From Hylemonella gracilis ATCC 19624 (lineage in GTDB: Bacteria > Pseudomonadota > Gammaproteobacteria > Burkholderiales > Burkholderiaceae_C): a stretch of DNA of 64,000 nt. The stretch spans positions 1-64,000 of the forward strand of contig NZ_AEGR01000042.1 in the NCBI RefSeq assembly GCF_000211835.1, read 5' to 3'. The position numbers were made by a program, and so were the translations under genes. Positions 1-9,040 of the stretch are shown here, one piece after another. Under the pieces are notes generated by a model, which did not search any database, was not told the DNA's origin, and worked only from the letters and a program-made list of their open reading frames with translations. Numbering within the stretch: the stretch's first letter is position 1; each line of letters starts with the position of its first letter.

Positions 1-824
1 CGGGCCTGGTGGACTTCGCCCTGGGCACGGACACCGGCGGCTCCACCCGCGTGCCCGCCAGTTACTGCGGCCTCTGGGGTCTGCGCAGCACGCACGGCCT
101 GGTTTCGACTGCGGGACTCGTACCCCTGCACCCCAGCTTCGACACCGCCACCTGGCTGGCAGCCAAGAGCGACGTCTTCGAGCGCGTGGGCCGTGTGCTG
201 CTGCCCGAAAGCGGCTACCGCCCACGCCGCCTGCTGCTGCCGCTGGACGCCTGGGAACTGGCCGACGACCTCTTCACCACGCCCCTGCACCGCGCGCGCG
301 AGGCCCTGGCGCAACTGCTCGCCTGCGTGCCCGAGAACCTGCGCATCGCGGGCGAAGCCGGTCTGCCGGCCTGGCGTCAGACCTATGTGACCGCGGGCGC
401 CTTTGAGGGCTGGCAGGTGCACGGCGCATGGATCACCGAAGCCAAGCCGACCTTCGCCCCCGCCATCGCAGGGCGCTGGCGCGCTGCGAGCCAGGTCAGC
501 GCCGAGGCCGCCGAAGCCGCGCGCGCCATGCAAGCGCAAGTGCGCGCGCAGGTACGCGCGCTGCTGGGTGACGACGGCTTGCTGCTGCTGCCCTCGGCCG
601 CCAGCCTGCCCCCGCTGCGCGACGCCGACCCGGCCGCCGTGGACACGGTGCGCCTGCGCACCATGGCCATCACCTGCATCGCGGGTCTGTGCGGCCTGCC
701 ACAGATCAGCCTGCCGGTGCGCACGGCCTCCGGTGATATGCTGGGCTTGTCCCTGCTCGGCCCCGCTGGCAGCGACCTCGCCTTGATCCGAATCGCACGC
801 AGCCTGCATGCCCAAATCCACTGA
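1..824 (+). CDS. Amidase-signature family hydrolase, C-terminal part
   Basis: The frame is open from the left edge with no start codon, so only about the last 273 residues of a longer protein are present. Amidase-signature enzymes cleave amide bonds with a Ser-cisSer-Lys triad. The segment [13 protein letters not shown], followed by CGLWGLRST, is the family signature and contains the nucleophilic Ser (GG-S-TR, codon at 42-44). The catalytic Lys and the GGSSGG cis-Ser motif would lie off the window. The stop overlaps the start of the GntR gene by 17 bp, which suggests co-expression. Substrate is unknown; relatives include GatA-like and allophanate-hydrolase-like proteins. Confidence 0.9.
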   Translation, partial: GLVDFALGTDTGGSTRVPASYCGLWGLRSTHGLVSTAGLVPLHPSFDTATWLAAKSDVFERVGRVLLPESGYRPRRLLLPLDAWELADDLFTTPLHRAREALAQLLACVPENLRIAGEAGLPAWRQTYVTAGAFEGWQVHGAWITEAKPTFAPAIAGRWRAASQVSAEAAEAARAMQAQVRAQVRALLGDDGLLLLPSAASLPPLRDADPAAVDTVRLRTMAITCIAGLCGLPQISLPVRTASGDMLGLSLLGPAGSDLALIRIARSLHAQIH

Positions 825-1641
825 GTCTCGCGCCCCCGCCAGCAAGGCAGGCACCCGCCGCGCCACGCGCACCGCTGGCGCCCCCACTGTCACCGTCAAC
901 GGTAAGGGCCGCAGCCCCGCCGCAGCCCCTGCGCTGGACCCGGACACCAGCGCAGACCAACTTGGCGAGGACAGCGCCGACATCGAGGCCCGCATCTACC
1001 AGGCCGTCTTCGACAGCGTGATGAGCCAGCGCCTCAAGCCCGGCACCAAGCTGCCCGAGGCCCCGCTGTGTGAACTCTTCCAGGTCAGCCGCTCGGTGGT
1101 GCGCAAAGTGCTGCAAAAGCTGGCGCATGACCACATCGTGCAGTTGCGCCCCAACCGGGGCGCCATCGTCGCCGTGCCCACGCGCGAGGAAACCCGCCAG
1201 ATCTTCGAAGCCCGCCGTGCGCTGGAGGCTGCCGTGGTGCGCCTGGTGGCCGAACGCGCCAGCGCGCGCGACCTCAAAGGCCTGCGCGAACAGCTGCGCG
1301 CCGAACACGAGGCCATGCACCGCTTCGACCAGCCCGCCTGGGCCCGCCTGGCCAGCGCTTACCACCTGCGCCTGGCCGAACTGTCAGGCAACGACATCCT
1401 GCAGCGCTACCTGGCCGAAATCGTGTCGCGCTGTTCCCTCATCGTCGCCGTGCACCAACCGCCCGGCAACGCGGCCTGCGAACACGACGAACACGAACGC
1501 ATCGTGGACTGCATCGCCCAGGGCGACGCCGAAGGCGCGGTGAAGCTCATGGACCAGCACCTGCGCGACCTGGAACAGCACTTGATGCTGGTGTCGCCGG
1601 GGGATGAGAAGAGCTTGGCGAAGTTGTTGGGCTTGGGGTAA
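808..1641 (+). CDS. GntR-family transcriptional regulator (FadR/FCD subgroup)
   Basis: 277-residue DNA-binding regulator. Residues about 1-55 are an Ala/Lys/Arg/Pro-rich, probably disordered tail. Residues about 60-125 form the winged helix-turn-helix ([21 protein letters not shown], then the wing at [11 protein letters not shown]). Residues about 133-258 are an all-helical FCD ligand domain with the acidic/His positions typical of metal-dependent members (DEHERI, DQHLRD). The ATG at 808 lies inside the end of the amidase gene, so the two are probably translationally coupled. It is likely to control the amidase operon in response to a small carboxylate; the effector cannot be inferred. Confidence 0.92.
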   Translation: MPKSTESRAPASKAGTRRATRTAGAPTVTVNGKGRSPAAAPALDPDTSADQLGEDSADIEARIYQAVFDSVMSQRLKPGTKLPEAPLCELFQVSRSVVRKVLQKLAHDHIVQLRPNRGAIVAVPTREETRQIFEARRALEAAVVRLVAERASARDLKGLREQLRAEHEAMHRFDQPAWARLASAYHLRLAELSGNDILQRYLAEIVSRCSLIVAVHQPPGNAACEHDEHERIVDCIAQGDAEGAVKLMDQHLRDLEQHLMLVSPGDEKSLAKLLGLG

Positions 1642-1650
1642 GGCTGGCGC

Positions 1651-2058
1651 TCAAGAAGACGCCAACTCCGCTTTGACGCGCCAGGCATCAGGCGTTTCGT
1701 TGGTCGTTTCCTTCGCCATAGCTTTGGCCTGTTCAAGAGGGCGAACCTCCAGGGAAAGGCCGAAATCCAGGCAGGGGTTCTCGGCAGCCAGCGCTGCGGC
1801 TTCGTCCAGGCTGTCGGCAACGATGAACCAATAGCCGCCCACGAGTTCCTTGGCCTCCGCGAACGGACCATCGGTAACGCCTCGCGCTGTCACCAGCTTG
1901 CCGTCCATGTGCAACCTGCTGCCCTCCAGCATGCGGCCGGATACCAGATGGCCTTCGTACCACGCGTAGAACCGATCGATGGCTTGCTGGACGTCTTTTG
2001 GAGTCGCGGTTTCGTCCCACTTACCGCGTGAGATGACCAGGTACTGATGCTTCATCAT
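1651..2058 (-). CDS. YCII/DGPF-domain protein
   Basis: 135 residues from the ATG at 2058 (MMKHQYLVIS). A longer reading extends upstream but would run into the GNAT gene. The DGPFAEAKELVGGYW segment is the DGPF signature of YCII-related proteins, small alpha/beta ferredoxin-like fold proteins often found with ECF sigma factors. No sigma-factor gene is adjacent here. The gene ends 9 bp from the convergent GntR gene and starts 10 bp after the stop of the acetyltransferase gene, so those two probably form an operon. Biochemical activity is unknown. Confidence 0.85.
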   Translation of the reverse strand: MMKHQYLVISRGKWDETATPKDVQQAIDRFYAWYEGHLVSGRMLEGSRLHMDGKLVTARGVTDGPFAEAKELVGGYWFIVADSLDEAAALAAENPCLDFGLSLEVRPLEQAKAMAKETTNETPDAWRVKAELASS

Positions 2059-2068
2059 GATGGAAAGA

Positions 2069-2503
2069 TCAGGCGTTGGCGTTGCCGTTGCTGACCCATG
2101 AGTAGCGGTGAATATCAGTGCGACGCATCCAGCCCTGGCTTTCCCAGTAGGCTTGCGCGACTTCGTTCGTCCTGAAGACGTCGATGTGCGACTTGAAGAT
2201 GCCCAAGTCCTCCAGGCTCGCCACGCAACGGCTGACGAGTGCGTTCGCAATACCTTGCCTTCGGTGCTCAGCGTGGACCACCAGATGCTGAAGGTAACCA
2301 CGGCGGCCATCATGGCCGCACATGATGCACCCAATGACCCGCCCCCCATGCTCGGCCACGAAGCTTATACCGGGATTGCGCTCAAGGTATCGCGCAGTTG
2401 CTTCGCGCGAGTCGGCATCGCGCAAGGAAACACCCGGCGTGTCTTTCATCAGTTGAATGACCGACTCGTAGTCGCTGATTGTCATGGTGCGGAGGAATGC
2501 CAT
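2069..2503 (-). CDS. GNAT-family N-acetyltransferase
   Basis: 144 residues. The GNAT fold is recognised by beta4 and the acetyl-CoA pyrophosphate loop at YLQHLVVHAEHRRQGIANAL (R/Q-x-x-G-x-G/A type: RRQGIA), preceded by FVAEHGGRVIGCIMCG and followed by the C-terminal segment AQAYWESQGW. It is a single-domain cytoplasmic acetyltransferase transferring acetyl from acetyl-CoA to an amine; the acceptor is unknown. It lies directly upstream of the YCII gene. It marks the last gene of normal composition before the lower-GC block to its right. Confidence 0.9.
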   Translation of the reverse strand: MAFLRTMTISDYESVIQLMKDTPGVSLRDADSREATARYLERNPGISFVAEHGGRVIGCIMCGHDGRRGYLQHLVVHAEHRRQGIANALVSRCVASLEDLGIFKSHIDVFRTNEVAQAYWESQGWMRRTDIHRYSWVSNGNANA

Positions 2504-2549
2504 GCGAGCATCTTACGCAGGTGAATCGCACAAAATTTGATGGGTGCAT

Positions 2550-2567
2550 CCGACCCATTGCGGTCGG
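2550..2567. repeat. Small hairpin in the 2504-2660 gap
   Basis: CCGACC, a six-base loop and GGTCGG form a perfect six-pair stem. It lies in the 157-bp AT-richer gap between the GNAT gene and the first unknown gene. No coding potential or promoter is evident in the gap. It may be a residue of the element that brought in the 2.5-4.7 kb block. Confidence 0.4.
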
Positions 2568-2660
2568 TCGTGGTATTAGAAAAACAGTCGCGCAACATTC
2601 GATATAAGCAGCATCCAACAGAAAACTCTGCCAGCTTTTAGATGCCGGTTGATTGAAGGA

Positions 2661-3425
2661 CTAGACGCCATACGTTGGAGATGGTTCAGGCATCTCAATA
2701 TAGAAGGGCAGCGACAAGCTGAGATAACTTGGTGGGGTTGGCACATCTACGGTGTCCACAAGGGCCTGCAGTCGAGCATCCCCCAAGCTCCGCGCGAGGA
2801 TCTCAATGATGAGCCACTGACCGAAGTCGCTTGCATCCCCGACGACCTTAGACAACTCCTCAAACACGGCGTGCGCTGCCTTCTCTGGATTGGAGGGGGC
2901 GATCTTTTCGTAAAGCGAAAAATTCATCAGTAGTTCGGCAAATTGATATAGCGAGTTGCCTACACTCGGATGCATGTAGATGGATAGCTCCTCACCTGGC
3001 AATTCAGTGGGCATCTCAGCGCCCGCGTGCTCGAGAGAGAAGTGAAAGGCCATTGTGTTGCGAATCGTGTTCGTAAGACTCTTCTTCCCGAAGTGCTGCT
3101 TGAGCGAAGCCAACGACTTGCATGCCGATTCGGGCAGGATACCTTGATACCGAGCCGATAACGGCGACTTGAGATACCCCTTCTGAACGAGCGCCCAGAA
3201 TTCGCTCAACTTTCCGAAGAGTGTTCGAGCAAGGATCATTGCCTGTGCGAGTTCGGCTTGGACAACCCAAGTTGGGCCAGACGAGATGTGAGAGGAAATC
3301 GCTACGAGCTTGTTGAGAACGGTGATCTCGTTGATGGCGAATGCTAATGCAATTAGCAGTGGGCGCTCATCGTCTGGGATTGTTCGAAGATCACTAATAC
3401 TAAATCGAATGCGATGTAGCTTCAT
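2661..3425 (-). CDS. Hypothetical protein (lower-GC block, gene 3 of 3)
   Basis: 254 residues from the ATG at 3425; an in-frame TTG at 3440 would add five. I do not recognise the family. The protein looks soluble and largely helical (LLIALAFAINEITVLNKLVAIS, then WVVQAELAQAMILARTLFGKL), without signal peptide or clear membrane span. Two features may be diagnostic: NTMAFHFSLEHAG in the middle and DFGQWLIIEILARSLGDARLQ near the end. Composition is visibly less GC-rich than its neighbours, with more ATA, TTA and AGA-type codons, suggesting horizontal acquisition. A 227-bp gap separates it from the next gene upstream. Confidence 0.7.
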   Translation of the reverse strand: MKLHRIRFSISDLRTIPDDERPLLIALAFAINEITVLNKLVAISSHISSGPTWVVQAELAQAMILARTLFGKLSEFWALVQKGYLKSPLSARYQGILPESACKSLASLKQHFGKKSLTNTIRNTMAFHFSLEHAGAEMPTELPGEELSIYMHPSVGNSLYQFAELLMNFSLYEKIAPSNPEKAAHAVFEELSKVVGDASDFGQWLIIEILARSLGDARLQALVDTVDVPTPPSYLSLSLPFYIEMPEPSPTYGV

Positions 3426-3652
3426 GGCTTCTAACTTCAAATTTGACCGGTGCGATACCGTGGGGCATTTTTGGTCAACGACATGTTAGATATCGCTTCA
3501 ATCACGTCTTTGACGTTGAATCGCCGCAGTCTTGCTAGTCACCCTCTACCTATTGCAGCAGTTGGGCCACTGGAAAATCGGACGCTGGCTGTTCGACATG
3601 AGCAGCCTAATACGGAACGTAGCGCTTGCGTGACACGTTAGCTCACAGAGTG

Positions 3653-4171
3653 TCAGTCCTCATTCGCGGCGATTGAGAGTACGCGCCCAACGCTGCCGCG
3701 ACGCAAGGAAACATCGAAGGACTCGGCTAGGCATTCGAACGTGGTGTCATGAAACGAGAGTATGAAATGCTTGTACCGTGAAAAGCGCTCAGGTCGATGG
3801 TATGGATGAATTTGGTTCATTTTTTCAAGCGAGCGCAGCCAAGACGAATGAACTACCTCAAACGCGGCGTAGGGAGAAAGCCCACGTGAAGCTAAGGGAT
3901 GAGAGGAGAAGGCTTCGTCATTAGGTGGACCAAACATGTGAGCGTAGACCATCGAGAACTTGACCACTGCACACAGATCATCGGAATCACCTACAGAAGG
4001 AGAAAGAGCCGTCGCACAAGCCCATTCAGAGGTGAGGCGGTCTTCTTCTAAGTAGAACGCGATGCGCAGCGAGTGCTCATCGGCTATGAGCATTGGACAA
4101 GGTGCGCCAATCGAGGACTGAGGCAGAGATGAGAGCTCGCGTGGATGGTCCTCACCGGATACGACATACAT
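3653..4171 (-). CDS. Hypothetical protein (lower-GC block, gene 2 of 3)
   Basis: 172 residues starting MYVVSGEDHPRE. Not recognised. The sequence reads as a soluble mixed alpha/beta protein with no signal peptide; segments include SLRIAFYLEEDRLTSEWA and YKHFILSFHDTTFECLAESF. The start lies 11 bp after the stop of the 4183-4494 gene, so the two are probably one transcript. The stop codon is inside a six-pair hairpin (TGACAC/GTGTCA, about 3632-3656) that could help end transcription, although no T-run follows. Size and pairing with a small acidic partner resemble accessory-region gene pairs, but no function can be assigned. Confidence 0.65.
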   Translation of the reverse strand: MYVVSGEDHPRELSSLPQSSIGAPCPMLIADEHSLRIAFYLEEDRLTSEWACATALSPSVGDSDDLCAVVKFSMVYAHMFGPPNDEAFSSHPLASRGLSPYAAFEVVHSSWLRSLEKMNQIHPYHRPERFSRYKHFILSFHDTTFECLAESFDVSLRRGSVGRVLSIAANED

Positions 4172-4182
4172 GAGATTTGCCT

Positions 4183-4494
4183 TTACATTGAGTTCAATGT
4201 CTCAACGAACCCCCCATAAAGCCCTAAGAGTACCGGTTCGGAAATCCCATTCACGGCAAGGCCAAACATTTTGAGGTCTTCGTCGTAAACAACCTTGTAG
4301 CCTTCCCCGGATTTGGGGCCTTCTTCGAAGACAAGCCACAGCTCTTCCGGGGTATTGTTCTGGTGGCTGTTCAGGAATCGTTGCTTTTTCGGATCGAGTA
4401 GACATTCCACTAAAGGGCGACCAGACCAAACGAACATGGAGCCCGCGTTTTTTAGGTCTTCCTCAATGAGGCGAATGATTTCCTGAGAAGTCAT
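4183..4494 (-). CDS. Hypothetical small acidic protein (lower-GC block, gene 1 of 3)
   Basis: 103 residues from the ATG at 4494 (MTSQEIIRLIEED); a TTG at 4524 would add ten. Not recognised. It is acidic and compact: an N-terminal helix, then SGRPLVECLLDPKK, EELWLVFEEGPKSGEGYKVVYDED and LAVNGISEPVLLGLYGG. This pattern is like small single-domain immunity or SMI1/KNR4-type proteins, but similarity to these was not established. It is the first gene of a short minus-strand run with the 172-residue protein 11 bp downstream. Confidence 0.65.
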   Translation of the reverse strand: MTSQEIIRLIEEDLKNAGSMFVWSGRPLVECLLDPKKQRFLNSHQNNTPEELWLVFEEGPKSGEGYKVVYDEDLKMFGLAVNGISEPVLLGLYGGFVETLNSM

Positions 4495-4580
4495 TTGGTG
4501 ATGCGTAGGTGGTGTAGATTGCAAGAGTCGATTTTATGGACGCTTATCGCCTTGAACCATCCTCCGAACGAGGTATCAAA

Positions 4581-4600
4581 TGACCGCTGTTGTTCGGTCA
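4581..4600. repeat. Hairpin at the right border of the lower-GC block
   Basis: TGACCG, an eight-base loop and CGGTCA form a perfect six-pair stem, followed by GACGTCCGCTTCTGGCC. It lies in the roughly 195-bp non-coding gap between the unknown genes and the prpE stop. A similar stem occurs at the left border (2550-2567). No T-run follows, so it is not a clear terminator for either side. Confidence 0.4.
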
Positions 4601-4689
4601 GATAGACGTCCGCTTCTGGCCGAATCCTGCCATCCCAAGATTGAAGTCGCGCCTTAGTGGCACCCGCCCTTGCGCCTTGCCGCATAACT

Positions 4690-6630
<1,941 letters not shown>

Positions 6631-6723
6631 GGTTGGTATCTCCTCGAATATTTATGGTTGGCAATCCGGCTGATAATTATTGGTCCAGGACTTGCAGCAG
6701 ACTGACACTCCATTCCCCTACCC

Positions 6724-7290
6724 ATGCTGCGCAGCCCCATCAAACATTGCCGCCACTGCGGCACCCTCGTGGTCTACCGCATTCCCGACGACGGCGACAC
6801 GCGCGAACGCGCCGTCTGCCCCGCCTGCGGCACCATCCACTACGAAAACCCGCTCAACGTGGTGGGCACGATTCCCGTGATGGACGGCAAGGTGCTGCTG
6901 TGCAAGCGCAACATCGAGCCCCGTCGCAACAAGTGGACCCTGCCCGCCGGTTTCTTGGAACTGGGGGAAACAGCGGCTGAAGGCGCGGCCCGAGAGACGG
7001 ACGAGGAAGCCGGCGCCCAGATCGAGATGCAGGGGCTCTACACCATCATCAGCGTGCCCCGGGTCGGGCAGGTGCATCTGTTCTACCGTGCCCGGCTTTT
7101 GAGCACGCACCTTGCGCCGGGGCCGGAAACCGTGGAAGCGCGCCTGTTCGCGGAGCACGAGATTCCCTGGGAGGAGATTGCCTTCCGCACCGTCAGCGAG
7201 ACGCTGAAGCTTTACTTCGCCGACAGCCAGGCCCACGCAAACAGTCCGCGCGCTGAGCCTTACCCGGTGCGCGACTTCAGCCTGGGCTGA
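6724..7290 (+). CDS. Nudix hydrolase with N-terminal zinc ribbon
   Basis: 188 residues. Cys9/Cys12 and Cys32/Cys35 make a zinc ribbon at the N-terminus. A Nudix domain follows with the box G76-x5-E82-x7-R90-E91-x-x-E94-E95-x-G97, which binds Mg and catalyses hydrolysis of a nucleoside diphosphate linked to another moiety. Ribbon plus Nudix resembles NudC/YjaD-like NADH pyrophosphatases, but the protein is shorter (188 against about 260) and the NudC-specific SQPWPFPxS motif is absent, so ADP-ribose or another substrate is equally likely. A terminator is not evident downstream. Confidence 0.88.
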   Translation: MLRSPIKHCRHCGTLVVYRIPDDGDTRERAVCPACGTIHYENPLNVVGTIPVMDGKVLLCKRNIEPRRNKWTLPAGFLELGETAAEGAARETDEEAGAQIEMQGLYTIISVPRVGQVHLFYRARLLSTHLAPGPETVEARLFAEHEIPWEEIAFRTVSETLKLYFADSQAHANSPRAEPYPVRDFSLG

Positions 7291-7334
7291 ATTGATGTTT
7301 TCCCTTGCGGCCTGCAGTCCTTGTTTCTCCCGAC

Positions 7335-7362
7335 TTTACAAACCACGAAATCGGAGTAGATT
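7335..7362 (+). promoter_or_regulatory. Candidate sigma-70 promoter for the 60-residue membrane protein
   Basis: TTTACA and TAGATT separated by 16 bp match the sigma-70 -35 and -10 boxes. The pair lies 98 bp before the ATG of the small membrane protein and after the Nudix stop. This is sequence resemblance only. Confidence 0.4.
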
Positions 7363-7459
7363 GCTTCTCACGCCGCACGCATGGGCCATGCGCAGGCGAT
7401 GCATATGCGGCGCCAGTGGAGGCTTGTTGCCCCATTGACCGTTACCGACGGAGACCGCC

Positions 7460-7642
7460 ATGAACAAGAAATACGAAGAGCATTTTTGGGATGTAGACCT
7501 GGTCGTCCTGTTCAAGGACTGGTTTTCACAGATCGGCCTGTTTGTGCTGATGGCCGTCACATTCCTTGGTATCGGCCTGCCCCTCTTTATCTCGGTCTTG
7601 GTTCTGTGGTATCTTGCAGGCTTCCCGACTGTCAATTTCTGA
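7460..7642 (+). CDS. Small inner-membrane protein, 60 residues
   Basis: Short protein starting MNKKYEEHFWDVDLVVLF. Residues about 24-54 (IGLFVLMAVTFLGIGLPLF, then ISVLVLWYLAGF) are strongly hydrophobic and would make one long or two closely spaced membrane spans. A GGAG ribosome-binding site lies about 7 nt before the ATG. The reading is short but clean, and charge distribution suggests a cytoplasmic N-terminus. No family is recognised. It may be co-transcribed with the downstream 68-residue protein, 72 bp away. Confidence 0.6.
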   Translation: MNKKYEEHFWDVDLVVLFKDWFSQIGLFVLMAVTFLGIGLPLFISVLVLWYLAGFPTVNF

Positions 7643-7714
7643 GTCAAGCCGGGTGCGCGAGGGCAAAGGTCGGCCCAGCGCACAATCATCAACCTTGTTT
7701 TTGCGTGATCCAAC

Positions 7715-7921
7715 GTGTCCAACGCTGAACAACCCGCTGCCGTCCTGCCGCTTTTTCGCCCAGGCACCCAAGTGATGTACCACGGCAAACCCGAGGTGGT
7801 GGATCACATCATCATCCAGCGTTACGACCTGCTGGTCCACCTCAAAGAGGCCAACATCTCGGTGAATGCGGACAAGGTCGAGCTGGAGCCTACCCGTATT
7901 CCCCTCAGTCGCACGCACTGA
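7715..7921 (+). CDS. Small hypothetical protein, 68 residues
   Basis: Starts at GTG 7715 (MSNAEQPAAVLPLF). An internal ATG at about 7774 (MYHGKPEVVDHI) would give a shorter form. The core GTQVMYHGKPEVVDHIII, then LVHLKEANISVNADKVEL, looks like a small beta-barrel (SH3- or KOW-like) built on a G-x-x-V-x-Y/F pattern. I cannot name the family. No transmembrane segment or signal peptide. It sits between the small membrane protein and the convergent merR gene. Confidence 0.6.
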   Translation: MSNAEQPAAVLPLFRPGTQVMYHGKPEVVDHIIIQRYDLLVHLKEANISVNADKVELEPTRIPLSRTH

Positions 7922-7979
7922 CCGAGCTCTCGGGCCGAGGCTGATCGCCTCCGTCGCCCTGCTGCTTAGGCAGCCTTCC

Positions 7980-8570
7980 TCACCAATCTCCTGACAGCAA
8001 TTCGCGGATCGCGATGAGTTCGCGCCGCAGTTGCCGCATTTGCGCTGGCGCCGCTGTACCCATGGGGGCGAAAGGCTCCCTGGGGATGGCGCTGGAATTG
8101 ACCGGGCCAAGGCCGGCAGAGACCACCATGCCAGAGGCTGCCGGGCGGGCTGCCTCAGCAACCACGACAGCCGAGCGCTGCGCATCATCCGCCGAACCCC
8201 ACGCTGCAGCAGTGGCAGAGGCCTCGGCAAGCGACTCCGCCGTGTCTAGGGTGGCGTCGACTTCTGCGGGGTCAAAGGCGAGATCCGCTCCGCGCTTCTT
8301 CTCGCGCTCCACCGCCAGGAGCTCTTGCATCTTGTTGCGCGCGCCGCTGATGGTGAAGCCCTGGTCGTAGAGCAGATCCCGAATGCGGCGGATCATCAGC
8401 ACCTCGTGGTGCTGGTAATAACGGCGATTGCCGCGCCGTTTCATGGGGCGCAGCTGCGTGAACTCCTGCTCCCAATAGCGCAGCACATGCGGCTTGACCC
8501 CGCACAACTCACCGACCTCGCCGATGGTGAAGTAGCGCTTGGCGGGGATGGGCGGTAGCGGTGACTCCAT
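7980..8570 (-). CDS. MerR-family transcriptional regulator
   Basis: 196 residues from ATG 8570; a longer reading upstream is not supported. Residues about 12-80 are the MerR winged helix (RYFTIGEVGELCGVKPHVLR, then YWEQEFTQLRPMKRRGNRRYY). The rest is an Ala-rich helical region without effector Cys residues, so this is not a metal sensor of the MerR/CueR type. The position directly downstream of ihfA at the end of the pheST-ihfA operon is standard in Betaproteobacteria. The gap to ihfA is 106 bp. The regulated genes are unknown. Confidence 0.9.
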   Translation of the reverse strand: MESPLPPIPAKRYFTIGEVGELCGVKPHVLRYWEQEFTQLRPMKRRGNRRYYQHHEVLMIRRIRDLLYDQGFTISGARNKMQELLAVEREKKRGADLAFDPAEVDATLDTAESLAEASATAAAWGSADDAQRSAVVVAEAARPAASGMVVSAGLGPVNSSAIPREPFAPMGTAAPAQMRQLRRELIAIRELLSGDW

Positions 8571-8676
8571 GAAATCGCAGGTCTGTGGCTGAATGTGTGA
8601 AAAGGCGTGGACCGTGACGGTAACCCAAATCCCGCGGCTTTCCAAGCCAGGGACCGCGGGACTTCACGCCTTGGCT

Positions 8677-9000
8677 TCAGCTGTCGGTCCAGGCCTGGAT
8701 CTGTTCCTTGAGTTTGTGACTGGCGTGGAAGGTCACCACCTTGCGCGCCTCGATGGGAATCGCCTCGCCGGTGCGAGGATTGCGCCCAGGACGCGCCGCC
8801 TTGGTGCGGATTTGGAAGTTGCCGAAACCAGAAATCTTCACGTCCTGCCCCTCCGTGAGGCGCTCGGCGATCAGATCAAAAAAGGCATCGATCATGTCCT
8901 TGGACTCGCGCTTGTTCAGGCCGATCTGCTCGAAGAGCAATTCGGCCAGATGCGCCTTGGTCAAGGCAGGGGTTTCCAGGCTTTCGACGGCAATGTCCAT
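8677..9000 (-). CDS. ihfA: Integration host factor subunit alpha
   Basis: 107 residues from ATG 9000, with AAGGA about 7 nt upstream; upstream in-frame codons overlap pheT and are not used. IHF alpha pairs with IHF beta to bend DNA at specific sites in recombination, replication and transcription. The DNABII signature GFGNFQIRTKAARPGRNPRTG is present, including the intercalating Pro in the beta-arm (GRNPRTG). IhfA rather than HU is supported by the pheT-ihfA-merR context and the extended N- and C-termini (MDIAVESLETP, KEQIQAWTDS). Confidence 0.96.
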   Translation of the reverse strand: MDIAVESLETPALTKAHLAELLFEQIGLNKRESKDMIDAFFDLIAERLTEGQDVKISGFGNFQIRTKAARPGRNPRTGEAIPIEARKVVTFHASHKLKEQIQAWTDS

Positions 9001-9040
9001 GATGATCCTTCGCCCTTCTGCTTCCAATCGCTGAAACCGT

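Noticed and set aside
3450-3641. 63-residue plus-strand reading between two minus-strand unknown genes
   Set aside because: No ribosome-binding site, no motif, and it runs through a hairpin at the end of the neighbouring gene.
4491-4685. 64-residue minus-strand reading between the lower-GC block and prpE
   Set aside because: It overlaps the start of the 4183-4494 gene, spans the border hairpin and has no recognisable motif or ribosome-binding site; more likely non-coding.
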